Source of the DNA: Epiperipatus broadwayi
Taxonomy: Eukaryota; Onychophora; Udeonychophora; Euonychophora; Peripatidae
Length of the DNA stretch: 64,000 nucleotides
Assembly: GCA_028023455.1 (NCBI GenBank)
Contig: JAQFVV010006828.1
Span: 248,001-312,000 of the forward strand
Direction of reading: 5' to 3'
The notes below the pieces were generated by a model. The model was not told the origin of the DNA, ran no database searches, and was given only the letters and a program-made list of their open reading frames with translations. The translations under genes were made by a program, and so were the position numbers. Numbering within the stretch: position 1 is the stretch's first letter; each line of letters opens with the position of its first letter. Of this stretch, positions 11,564-22,014 are shown in pieces.

Positions 11564-14017
11564 ATGAGTGCTTCTAAAAAATGTTTAGAATCATCGATGC
11601 TCAATAGAAAACAATCTTCGAATGTAAACAAAAAAACAAACGTTAAAAGTGACTCTTTAATGCATTGTTCAAGCTCTGTCATTAATAAATCAAAAGCTTC
11701 AAGTATGCAAGATTTAACAAGAGCAGATAGTTTAAATCCGCTTTCTAAAGTTAAAAATGTCTCTAATAAAATTCAGAATATCAATGCTAAAAAGAAAATG
11801 CTATCTGTGACTTCTAATGTGAATTCAAGTTGCCAAGAAAATAGAGACATTCAAAAGACTAACAACATATATATTTTTGATGGATGTAAAAAAAACATTT
11901 CTTTACAAGCCAGTGGACATGATTTTATCTCACCTAGAACACACTCATGGGTAAAAGATTATGCCAAATTAAATGATATGCATTCTTCTAATAAAGATTT
12001 ATTGAAGCAGCTATCTCCAAGGCATAATAATTTAAAGACTGTTGCTAGTTCTTCTTTGTCTAAGCCTTTGCAGACCTTGCACCATAAAAAATTATCAGTT
12101 TCAGTTGGTGATATTACCACTACATCATCTGACTTGGAGTATAGTATCAGGTCTTATGAAAGATTACTAGCCAAAGATAAATCTCAAGTAATGGATGTTG
12201 CTTTGCAGGCAAATTGTGTTCTAGCAGATGCAAACTCTGACAGAGTAAAAAACATTCATTTAGAAAGTTCTGATTTAATTACTTCTGGTTCACCTCTATC
12301 TTCTAGTAAACTATCAATGTATTTGCCTGCAGTACCACAATTTTCTATTGCTTCTAATGCCATTCAACATTCTATGAAACAGAATTTGAGATCTTTGCAT
12401 TTGAATGATTTTTCATTATCTGATACTCTTTTACATTGTTCTGAATCTAATTCTTTGAATGGAAATTTGCCTCTTTCAGATAAAAAAACTTCAGTTCAGA
12501 AACAGGATATTTCCTTTCCTACTTTGAAAGAAAATACAACACAAGTGTATAATATTCAGGTTAAAAAGAAAAGTTATGCTCATGTTCTTAATAATAATGT
12601 AGTCTCTGAACTTGCACAATCACAGTCAGACAAATTTGGTTATTTAGCTCTGAATGATGAAGAACAAATAATGTCAGATGTTTCTGCAGATACATCTATA
12701 TTGAATTTCTCTAATCATAAAGATTTGGTTGATGAACATCAAAATATAAGTGTTCAATTTAATTCTAGGATACCAGTGGTTTTATTCAATTCTTTTTTAC
12801 ACTTTTCTAATAGGAATACTTTGATTCTTACAACTACAGACAGTAATTGTCAGCTTTATAACTTCCCCATTGATGAGTTTTTCCAGTTGTTGAAGGATTT
12901 GAAACTTGGTGATGCTATCAAGAGGCTATATCATCACCCTAATAAACGTTACATCATATTGGAGTTTCATAATGTCTTGGAGAAGGAAAATTTTAGAAGA
13001 CAACAGCTTTTATTAAATCACAGATTTTTAGTTGTTATTGATATGGACAGGCCTAGGCTAGCTTTTGGTCTTGTGAGAAATTATTATCTCAATTTTGGAG
13101 CTAAGGATCTTCAGAGGGAATGTTCTAATTTAGGTCAAATAACTCAATTTAAATATCTTACTGAGAAAAGAGTTGGTTTAGAGTTACCCAGCAATTCAAC
13201 TGCTTTTACTTTAAAGTTAAATAAAGGTCTTGCTTTGATTGATATTCCATCTACTTTAGAGACTGATAAAGGTCAACTACATATCTCTATCAAAGGTTTC
13301 CAACCTCAAAATTTTGTTTATAAGGAGAGGACTCATCTTGTTAAAGATTGTCCAAAGGGGTTTTGCAATATTTGCAAGCTTAAGAAAACATGTACTCATA
13401 GATGTAGTCCTAAAGTTTTGCAAGATTTGCAAAAGCAGCATTTGAGTGAACATATTACTGTGCAACAATCTGATGTTACTCTTTCATCTCTGCCTCAAGT
13501 TTCTACTTATTTAAGTAAGAATGTCAGTGGGTCTGTTGTTTCTATTCTGACTGACATTACTCATTCATCACTTGACTCATCTCATACAGTTCAAAATGAG
13601 GATATGTTATTGAAGGAGAATAGGTTTAACATTCAGTCTACTCTTGGTTGTTCATCTTTGCAAGATCAAGAACTTATAACTGATATTAGTTCTTCTAACA
13701 ATAAAAGGAAGATTTATGATTTTTCAGAGTCGCAACTTAAAAATAATTTTTCTAATCCTGATTCTGATACTTCACCCTCTGTCTTGAAAACTAATTTGAC
13801 TAGATGTTCAAAGAGTTCTAGGAAAAAGGACATTAAAAAAAGTAAATGGTCAGGAGATAAAAGTTCTCAGCAGTTAGATCTTTCACTGTCACCTTCTCCT
13901 CAAAATGATTCTATTTTTATTTTAAATAACGGTCCTTCATCTCCATTATCTCATACTTCTGATCCCAATTCACAAATTAATCTTATACCTGAATTCTTCA
14001 CAGATGATTTGCATTAA
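11564..14017 (+). CDS. ORF1 protein of LINE A (nucleic-acid-binding)
   Basis: The frame encodes 817 residues from the ATG at 11564. The open frame extends 36 nt further upstream without an ATG. ORF1 proteins of Tx1/L1-like LINEs bind element RNA to form the particle that carries ORF2. The first ~400 residues are Ser/Asn/Lys-rich, low-complexity and probably disordered. A more ordered region with alternating hydrophobic segments runs from about residue 400 to 590. A Cys/His-rich segment follows at about residues 590-617 (HLVKDCPKGFCNICKLKKTC, then THRC). It resembles paired zinc knuckles, but the first knuckle lacks its leading cysteines. The tail is again Ser-rich. The frame has no internal stop, which suggests recent activity. 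It ends in TAA at 14015, in the same frame as ORF2. Identification rests on position and composition. Confidence 0.75.
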   Translation: MSASKKCLESSMLNRKQSSNVNKKTNVKSDSLMHCSSSVINKSKASSMQDLTRADSLNPLSKVKNVSNKIQNINAKKKMLSVTSNVNSSCQENRDIQKTNNIYIFDGCKKNISLQASGHDFISPRTHSWVKDYAKLNDMHSSNKDLLKQLSPRHNNLKTVASSSLSKPLQTLHHKKLSVSVGDITTTSSDLEYSIRSYERLLAKDKSQVMDVALQANCVLADANSDRVKNIHLESSDLITSGSPLSSSKLSMYLPAVPQFSIASNAIQHSMKQNLRSLHLNDFSLSDTLLHCSESNSLNGNLPLSDKKTSVQKQDISFPTLKENTTQVYNIQVKKKSYAHVLNNNVVSELAQSQSDKFGYLALNDEEQIMSDVSADTSILNFSNHKDLVDEHQNISVQFNSRIPVVLFNSFLHFSNRNTLILTTTDSNCQLYNFPIDEFFQLLKDLKLGDAIKRLYHHPNKRYIILEFHNVLEKENFRRQQLLLNHRFLVVIDMDRPRLAFGLVRNYYLNFGAKDLQRECSNLGQITQFKYLTEKRVGLELPSNSTAFTLKLNKGLALIDIPSTLETDKGQLHISIKGFQPQNFVYKERTHLVKDCPKGFCNICKLKKTCTHRCSPKVLQDLQKQHLSEHITVQQSDVTLSSLPQVSTYLSKNVSGSVVSILTDITHSSLDSSHTVQNEDMLLKENRFNIQSTLGCSSLQDQELITDISSSNNKRKIYDFSESQLKNNFSNPDSDTSPSVLKTNLTRCSKSSRKKDIKKSKWSGDKSSQQLDLSLSPSPQNDSIFILNNGPSSPLSHTSDPNSQINLIPEFFTDDLH

Positions 14018-14026
14018 TATTTTCTC

Positions 14027-14028
<2 letters not shown>

Positions 14029-14083
<55 letters not shown>
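14029..14083. repeat. (TA)n microsatellite between ORF1 and ORF2
   Basis: About 26 TA units separate the ORF1 stop from the ORF2 ATG. Read in the ORF frame, the linker is 22 codons of alternating Tyr and Ile without a stop. Confidence 0.95.
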
Positions 14084-14085
<2 letters not shown>

Positions 14086-17000
14086 GTTGCTTAATGTTAT
14101 TGCTGTTAATGTTAGAGGTTTAAATTCTATTTCTAGAGTTTATGCTATAATGCATTGGCTTCAGAAATGCAATTTTCATATTGCGTGCTTTGGAGAGACA
14201 AAGCTACATAATCATTCCAGTTATCGAATTCATGATTTAATACAAAATCTTGGTTCATTTTATTATGTTCCTAATATATCTGCTTCATCTGGTGTTGCTT
14301 TGCTTGTAAGTAAGCATCTTGCTTTTAATGATATCAAAATCATGCATTTGGATCATAATTTTTTGATGACTAATATTAAATTTGGAAGTTTTACTCTGAA
14401 TATCATTTATTTGTATGTTAAGAGTGAGTTCCTCTTTGCTCATTCTATATTTAATAAAATTAATTCTCTTTTGTCTTCAAATTCTTATCCAACTATATTT
14501 CTTGGTGATTTCAATATGTGTTACATGCATTTTAATAATAAATTCCTACATCTTTTTAATAGAGTATTTTTATCTGGTGAAGGATGTTTTCCTCTTAATG
14601 CATTTTCCTTTTATACTCATCGCACCACTTCTTTAATTGATCTTCTTTACTATTCTCCTGAATTTCACCTTGACATTTCAGCAAAGCTTCAGGTTGTTCC
14701 TTTCTCGGATCATTTGGCTATGCATGTTGCATTGTTGATTGATACTTCCTTTGTTGCTCAGTCTCATAGTTCTCTTACAATAAGGCTCTTAAATAAATTA
14801 ACAGCTCCTGCTTCAATTTTTTCGGAGGCATATATTCTTTTTAGAAAAGTGGATATTCTTTCATTACCTGCCATATCGGCATGGTCTTCTTTTGTTGGTA
14901 TTCTCAGTTCTATTATTAATTCTTATACTAGAAAGACAAAAGGTCCAAAGTTTTTACTTAAGCAATTGGATGATATTTTATCCAAACTTTCTAATCTTTC
15001 TTCTTTTGATTCTACCATAGAAAATATTATGCAACTTAAAGTGCAGTATCATGATATACAGAAATCTCTTGCTCATTATGTGGCTATTAAACGGTCTAAA
15101 ATTTTTCTTCAAAATCATCATAACTGGACACGAAGTTATATTAGATGGGCTTTAGGTGCTTATTCTAGACATACTCCATTAATGATTGACACAGGAAATA
15201 AAGTATGTTCTGGCCCTATTATGTTGCTTGAACTATGTAATCATTTCAAAACTAAGCTTCAAATGTTGCCTTTTAGAATTGGCAACATCTGGAATGAATC
15301 TGAGCTTGATTCTAGTCATAATATAACTGAAACTATGATTATTCAAAAATTAAATTCTTATCCAGACAATATACATCCTGGGATTCATGGTATTCCCAGG
15401 TTTGTCCTTCTTCATCTTTCATTTTTTACAGCTCCAATAGTTCATAATATGGTTGATATTCTAGCTAACGATTTTGTAAATATTCCTGATCTCTATCCAG
15501 TGGCGATGGTCCCTTTTCTTAAGAAGAAATTAACTCCTTCTCCATTATCTAATATTTGTCCTATTTCTATGACACCTCTTTTGATAAAGACTATTGAATC
15601 TATTGTTAAAGATCATATACAAAATAATATTTATCTTCATTTATCAAAATTTCAATTTGCAAAGAAGGGTCATTCAACAACTGAAGCTGTTCAGCTTTTT
15701 CTTCTTCTTATTGAGTATATTAGGCATCATAATAAATCAAAACCTGTGGTCGTTCAATTGGACTTCACATCAGCCTTTGATTGTGTTCTGCCTTCTGTTT
15801 TGTTTCAGACTCTTCAGGATTATCAGGTTCCTACTCCATATGTCTGCATTATAGCCAATCTTCTACTTAACAGGTCCATCTTTACTTCATTGGATGGTAA
15901 ACTTGCAGATGGTTTTCGTCTGCATCTCTCAGTGCCACAGGGATCTCCTCTTGCCACATTATGTTTTATTACATATTTAAATTCGTTACCTTTACAGATA
16001 GAATCTAAACTGCCTGGTATCTATGTTCCTGCTCTTAAGCAGACTATTCATCATATTTCTTATGTTGATGATGTCTCTGTCTTTCTTCCTGATAAATCTT
16101 TTCTTCCGGCTTTGTTGCAAATATTGGCCTCTTTTTCTAATACTTTTAATCTTCATATTGATGTTACAAAATCCGCAATGTGGAAAATTAAATCTGGTTT
16201 ATCAATTATTACCACTTTCACAGCCAAGCCTCAGTCTTTCCTTGGTTTTCCAATAGTTTTATCTCATTCAGTAATTACAAGGCAGATTCAAAATATTATT
16301 CTTGATAAAACAAAAAGGATAGTTGCATCACTTGTTAATATAAATATTTCACTTATGGGTAAGGTTACACTCTTGAACTCTTTGGTATATTCAAGGCTTA
16401 GTTATTATTTATCAATTATTAGGCCAACAAAGCATTTTGAGAGGGCTATAAATTTGCTTTGTTCAAAATTATTTTGGAAAAACAAGGTCGTAGCCATCAG
16501 TATTGCTAAAATTCAAATGCCAAAGCTTTTAAATGGTCTAGGTTTGCACTCGGTCTCAACTCTATATCTTCAGAGATCTATATCTCTTCTTCGTGTAACT
16601 TGTCTAAAGCTTGCTTAGTTATCCCTTCCTTTGATTATTGATCCTACAGATATGCCACCTCCATTTTCAAGTTATTGGATTGCTGATTTATGGAAGTCGG
16701 TTATTAAGTCGATACCCTCGGTTCAAGTTGCGCTTGATGGGAAATTGTCATTCTGGGATGTTTATAAATTAAAATTTCCACATTATACTCCTCTTTTGAC
16801 TTCGTTAGGTGTTTCAAATAAAGTTCTCTTGCGTAAAATGAAACTTCTTTTCATTGAACCAAGACATGTTGATTTTGTACTTAAACTAAATTTAAATGCA
16901 CTCCCAACAAGTTATTTTTTAGTGACCAGCAGAGGCTTCATTAGAATTTCATCTCAGTGTCAGTTGTGTAGATTATATGATGAGACAATTCTCCATATTT

Positions 17001-17239
17001 TCTATATCTGTCCTGCTCTTAAGTTGATTAGGGACTTTATTGTTGTGAATGTCTCTCTGGATCTTAGGCATGCTCTTTCTGTTTCTAACACTCTTAAGAA
17101 GGGATCATTTGCAGCAATAAGATTATCTATCTTTATAACATTTTCTTTATGGTTGACACGTTGCAGGCTCATCTTTGGTCATTCTCAGGACTCAGCTCTA
17201 AGTGTCTTTATTAAGCTTCTTGATCAAGTCAAGCAGTGA
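14084..17239 (+). pseudogene. ORF2 protein of LINE A: APE endonuclease / reverse transcriptase, one nonsense codon
   Basis: The frame would encode about 1051 residues and is interrupted only by a TAG at 16616-16618 (codon 845). The N-terminal apurinic-like endonuclease has N9-V-R-G-L, E38-T-K, GDFN at 141-144 and SDH at 208-210, the residues that nick target DNA. The reverse transcriptase includes QLDFTSAFDCV, SVPQGSPLA and the catalytic YVDD at 660-663. A LMGKVTLLNSLVYSRLSYY block and a KLFWKN...GLGLHSV region follow, typical of Tx1/L1-type elements. Beyond the stop come FWDVYKLKF and a zinc-ribbon-like CQLC...ILHIFYIC from residue 959. All catalytic residues are present. The stop would remove the last ~207 residues. 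The start is the first ATG after the (TA)n linker and fits the usual distance to the NVRGL motif. Tx1/L1-like is my best clade call. Confidence 0.85.
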
Positions 17240-17433
17240 GACTCTCTGCTTTTGCCTGTGAGTCTACATGATGATACTTGGGTGAAAGTTTTATTTTCCT
17301 CTTAATCTTATTAAGATACCCTTTTCTCTACATTGACTTTTTCAAGTTTCATTCTGAATGTTATGTAAATTTTTATAAAGTTTAACTGTATATTACTATG
17401 TTACTATGTTTAATAAATATATATTTTAAAACA
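17240..17433 (+). other. 3' UTR of LINE A
   Basis: Non-coding sequence runs from the ORF2 stop to the right target duplication. It ends with TTTAATAAATATATATTTT (AATAAA at about 17411) and has no long A tail. Confidence 0.65.
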
Positions 17434-17448
17434 AGAGTTGAAGGTTTA
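17434..17448 (+). repeat. Target site duplication of LINE A, right copy
   Basis: AGAGTTGAAGGTTTA is identical to 9637-9651. It lies directly after the AATAAA-containing 3' end of the LINE. Confidence 0.8.
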
Positions 17449-17720
17449 AAAAATTATTTTATGCTGGGTACCACACTAATTGACAGAAAAGCAAAAAGAT
17501 GAATATGTGTGAATCAATCAATAAACTTTGTACTTATTTAATAATGGGGTCACTGGATCATTTTAAAAATTATAACAGGTGATGAAACCTACATTTTTTA
17601 TGAGGATACAACATATCAAGTACAATATGTGTTTAGAAGTGACCCAACACTGACCACAATGAAAATGCATCTTTTGATGAAAAATGTAATGTAGACTATT
17701 TTCTTGAAAAATATAAGATT
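17434..17720 (+). pseudogene. mariner transposase, 3' part (continuation after the LINE)
   Basis: After the right duplication the mariner reading frame resumes. ELKV, six codons, then WVPH and LTEKQKDEYV (about 17439-17512) is the signature linker before the mariner catalytic domain, with the expected spacing from the upstream half. A frameshift follows. IITGDETYIFYEDTTYQ (about 17569-17619) then contains the first catalytic aspartate (GAT at 17581) in its TGDE context, and the frame continues to about 17690 with SDPTLTTMKMHLLM. The second and third catalytic acids were not found, so the C-terminus is missing or too decayed. In-frame stops (for example after WVPH) make it a fossil. Confidence 0.7.
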
Positions 17721-18620
17721 GATGAAATCTATTGAGTTACAAGATCAGAAGATTAGCACAGCGCTTTGATACACATAACATTGCTTGCCTAAAGTTTTCC
17801 ATAGCTCAGAAATAAGGGCCTTAATGCTCTATTACATCAGTATATCTTCTCATAGTGCTGTGGTAACTTTAAATTTTCTAAAGAATAATAAGATCAGGGT
17901 TATCAAACACCCACTATACTCACTTATCTCAGATTTTGTTTTATGACCATTATTTAATCTAAAAAAAATTATATGATCACTGCTTTTCTTCACAAAAAAG
18001 AATGATATCACTATAAGAATGTTTTTGACTCCATTATGAAAAACAAGTAGTATAATACTTTTTAAAAATTCATCTATGCTGGGGATGAGGGCTACTATGA
18101 ATATTTGTAAAGTTTTTTGTGTTTTCCTTACATAGTTTCCAATAATTTCAGTGTGATCTCATATTACAACTATATAAATGATGGTTTTAAATGCAGACAT
18201 AAAATACTCTTAGAATCATTTTTTAAACATGATTTTATTTGATAGTATTTTGCATTCTGCATGTAAATTCTCTAATATTGTTTTTTTATTCCCATTGGAA
18301 ATTCTATTTTTAGATTTGTAATTATCAGTCCTTCACTGTCTTTGTTGGGTGTTTTTTGATTAATTATCCATTTTCAGAGATGTCAAAGTATTTGTTTATT
18401 TTTTTTTCCTCAAAACAAATGTTACTTGTTAAGTTTAAAAATGTTATCTTTAAAAAATATTTTTTTATAAAAGCCATTTACAATATTTAATGAATTATTT
18501 TTTTAGGAATATAATAACATATAAATTGTTAACACATTGTGAACACTGCGATGATTTTTTTATGTTTACTGTATCATTTTTCTTCAAGTTATTGGTTAAT
18601 TATCTTTTTTAACCTTTTGC
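17721..18620. other. A+T-rich non-coding sequence
   Basis: No recognisable coding sequence. It may include the unrecognisable rest of the mariner element. Confidence 0.5.
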
Positions 18621-18624
18621 AAAA

Positions 18625-18795
18625 ATGATTATAATTGGGAATCTACCAGTGACAGAAGAAGATGCAATGAAGTATTTTCAAAATTATGAAATAATGCCTG
18701 TGTGAAAAGTATGTGCTAATGGGCATGATATGAAACTATGTGTGAACTGAGATAATGGCAGTGTAATCTCAAAACATTTCCAAAGCAAGTATTCT
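18625..18795 (+). pseudogene. Merlin / IS1595-like transposase N-terminal remnant
   Basis: One frame reads TEEDAMKYFQNYEIMPV, stop, KVCANGHDMKLCVN, stop. ISXO2/IS1595-type transposases (Merlin in animals) begin with a helix such as AI.(F/Y)LQ...L(L/I)P, then a C..GH.M zinc-binding-like segment and an RW.C segment. The first two parts are visible; the third is not clear. Two in-frame stops (18703 and 18748) show decay. No terminal repeats or catalytic domain were seen. The similarity is short, so this could be chance or another transposase group. Confidence 0.4.
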
Positions 18796-19052
18796 TTCAT
18801 CATGTTTTTTTTTGTTTATTACAATTATATTAAGTTTTATTTAATTACAATCGTTTGAAGTTGTGTAATTTATTGTGTTTTTATAATCATCTTAAAAAAA
18901 TTCAATGAAATATTTAATATGATAATCATCTTTAAAAAAAACAGCCATATTGTTTAAAACATGATGTCCCTGAATAATTAACAAAAAATGTCTGGCAAAG
19001 AGAGTGAAGGACTAATAATATGTAAGTACCTTTTTTATATTAATAGATATTC

Positions 19053-19189
19053 AGGAGGATTCCTCTGGATTCCTTTTTATTCCTGCATAAATACTATATC
19101 TTGTATTGGTGAGAATGTATTCATTTATTATTAACACTTGCAAAGCATTTTCACAATTAGCTTGAAACGCTGATATTCGAATGTAAATA
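19053..19189. repeat. 137-bp repeat, copy 1
   Basis: It is nearly identical to 19374-19510, in direct orientation and 321 bp apart. The right-hand ~100 bp (from ATAAATACTATATC onward) is clearly related to the right arm of the palindrome at 47878-48075. Confidence 0.85.
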
Positions 19190-19373
19190 CAAGTGTATAC
19201 AGACGCTATATAAAATAAATGCTTATTTACATATGATTAAGTTTCAGTTGGAATTCATCGACGTCATTCATTCAGACATCATATAGAGTAATTGAAAGTG
19301 ACTGTTCTACCATCACACTTTCTTTGCCAGTACTTCAGATTTGCTCATATATAAATATTTGAGTCGCAGGAAT

Positions 19374-19510
19374 AGGAGGATTCCTCTGGATTCCTTTTTA
19401 TTCCTGCATAAATACTATATCTTGTATTGGTGAGAATGTATTCATTTATTATTAACACTTGCAAAGCGTTTGCACAATTAGCTTGAAAGGCTGATATTCG
19501 AATGTAAATA
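19374..19510. repeat. 137-bp repeat, copy 2
   Basis: Direct repeat of 19053-19189 with a handful of base changes. The intervening 184 bp (19190-19373) is unrelated. Confidence 0.85.
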
Positions 19511-21740
19511 TTCTTTATTAAATTATTTTGCACATTGTTTACAGTTAATAATATTTTTAAATCTTTTGTTAAACTAATCATTTATTTTTTTATTGTTTTA
19601 TGATTATAATCAATTTGATTTTTGATTTTATATATATATTATAATTTGTAAAGAATAATTCTGATGCTCAAATAATTTTTAAGTCGTACTCCAATAGTCA
19701 TTTTAATAAAGATGTAAATAACACTTTCTTGCATCAATGATAAGGATTGAAATTTTATATTAGTAGACAATCTTATTAAAGTATTTAATCATGCCAGCTT
19801 ATTGTTTTAAATAATGTTTCAGGTTTATATTCTAATAAATTTAACAAGCCTGGAAATAAGCAATACCTATTAACAACGTAGCAACACTAAAACAACATTC
19901 AAATAAAAGGCACTTACATTATAATTTTAATATGTTAATTTGATTGATAATAGTTTATTATAGCCCCATTCAAATCTATTAGGCTATATTCATAAATATA
20001 ATGAAAGCCTTCGAGATAAATAGATTATGTGCTTCTGTGTATGCGTTTTTGAGAATCTATTTATCTCGGATATTTAAATAAATAAAAAGTATAAATAACA
20101 AATGGGGTAATTTCATAAACTTTTAAAATTTAGACTAAAATAATTACTCATTTTCTCAAAAATAATAATAAATAATATTTTATTTCACTGTCATTAATTT
20201 TTTTTTTTGTTTTTAAAGGGTTAAATTCAATTATCTATATCTTTATCAAAGATTTTTAAATTGATTCTCATTCTTAAACTAATGACAATCTGAGCCAATT
20301 TTTGCAAAAGATTTTTCTTCTTTAATTAAATGATTATCAGAATAGTTGCTTGCTTTTTTCTTAATATTATTTACTAATTCAAAGTGTTATTAGTTATAAT
20401 CCTAAAATGCAAACATTTTTGTATATTTTTCTTGACATTGATAAGAATAGCATCAACATAATTAGCATATTGTAAATCTAATTAATAACATATCAAGTTA
20501 TCATTTTAATATACTAACTCTATCATCAAATATATTCCATCTATCAAAATCAAATGGAAAATAAAAGTTGAAGTATTTCACATTCTTGATTAATACCAGT
20601 TTTGATTTCAAATAATCCAAACTTTTCATCACCAGTAATAATGATTTCTATTTTCAAACATTGCCACAAACCGTTTTTTTAATAAATCAAATGTTTTAAT
20701 CAAATATAAAATATCATGTAAATCATACTTCTTTTCATAACACATTTTAAAACGTTAGCTACAACAGTAACCACATTATTTAAAAATAGGCTACATTATT
20801 GACTTTACGAATATGTATGTAATGGGGAACAAGAGTAAATACTTAACCCCTTCCCCCAGTAGAGTGATATCCTGTTTGACTAGCTCAGTATGCTCTACAT
20901 CAAATAGGAATTATGGGTGTGAGGTTGATAAGGCAAGAGTAAAGTTTATATCAAATAAAATAATATGAAAAAAAACCCACAAAGAGAAGTTTGATATCAT
21001 GATTAAATGTTTATTCAATTTCCATATGCCCACTGCTTTTGATACTTATAAAGGTATCATAATGAATAAATTAAAAAAATGAAATTATTATCACAAACCC
21101 ATATATATTAGGTGAATTGAAAATAATTGAGCATAGATATAATTTCTATGAATAATAATATTAATAAATCCCTAAAATTATTTACAACAGTTACTAATGA
21201 TGGAAGTGGTCTGAGCTTTCTTACCCTGTGTAAATACAGTGTACTTTGAATGATTTGAAATATGTTTATTAGGTAAAATATTTTTGGTTATACAGTAATA
21301 TGCTTTAAATTAGGATGTTAAACCCCACTTTATCTAAATCAATAAAACAAAAATATGAGCATGTATATTTACAGTATAATAATATTTCGCTATGTAGCTA
21401 ATAGTAGCTCTCATAATCCAAACATATACTGATGAGGTTGCATTGGAATAAATACCCTAGCACACTCACATGTAAGGTATGGTCATAACTGATGAATTCT
21501 TATATATGTACATACATGCAGCACTAAAGCATATCACAAACTATTTTAAATATGTTATTAATTGAATTGCTTACAAGTAGTTTACCATAAAGTAAACCCT
21601 TTATGACACTCATCATAAGGTGCCACATCAACAATAATAACTCAGGGCTACATGGGTAAATACATTGAGACACTCAGCATGAGGTATCATATTTACTGCT
21701 CTATAAAACAAAATAAATGTCCGCTAATATCAATAATACA
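19511..21740. other. A+T-rich non-coding sequence
   Basis: No coding sequence was recognised. Weakly similar phrases recur at 21440-21700 (CACTCA followed by GGTAT or GGTGC), perhaps an old repeat. Confidence 0.5.
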
Positions 21741-22014
21741 ATAACAAAACTTAAATATATTCCATACAACGGTAAACAATTTATAATACAACATAAATAA
21801 AAACTCAATAAAAACTCATAAAGAAATATTTTCGATTATATTCATAATCATTTTCAACTCAACTTTCAAAATAGATGATTCCATTTTGAAAGTTGAGTTG
21901 AAAATGATTATGAATATAATCGAAAATATTTCTTTATGAGTTTTTATTGAGTTTTTATTTATATTGTATTATAAATTGTTTACAGTTGTTTGGAATATAT
22001 TTAAGTTTTGTTAT
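21741..22014. repeat. 274-bp near-perfect palindrome
   Basis: Arms 21741-21872 and 21883-22014 are near-perfect reverse complements around a 10-nt spacer (AGATGATTCC). Transcribed, it would make a hairpin with a stem of about 132 bp. No protein is encoded. No target duplication was identified, and a TA run adjoins the right end. Confidence 0.9.

Larger units (their letters stand above)
9652..17433 (+). mobile_element. Composite Tx1/L1-like LINE (element A) carrying a second LINE at its 5' end
   Basis: The element is bounded by a perfect 15-bp target duplication. Its 3' end follows an AATAAA-containing A+T-rich tail (about 17411-17433) with no long poly(A). It encodes ORF1 (11564-14017) and ORF2 (14084-17239). 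A second, strongly decayed LINE (element B, about 9683-11446) in the same orientation sits between the left duplication and ORF1. The first ~31 nt (9652-9682) and 11451-11563 would be the element's own 5' UTR. Without B the element is about 6.0 kb, a normal size for this kind of LINE. The relation of A to B is discussed under findings. Confidence 0.7.
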
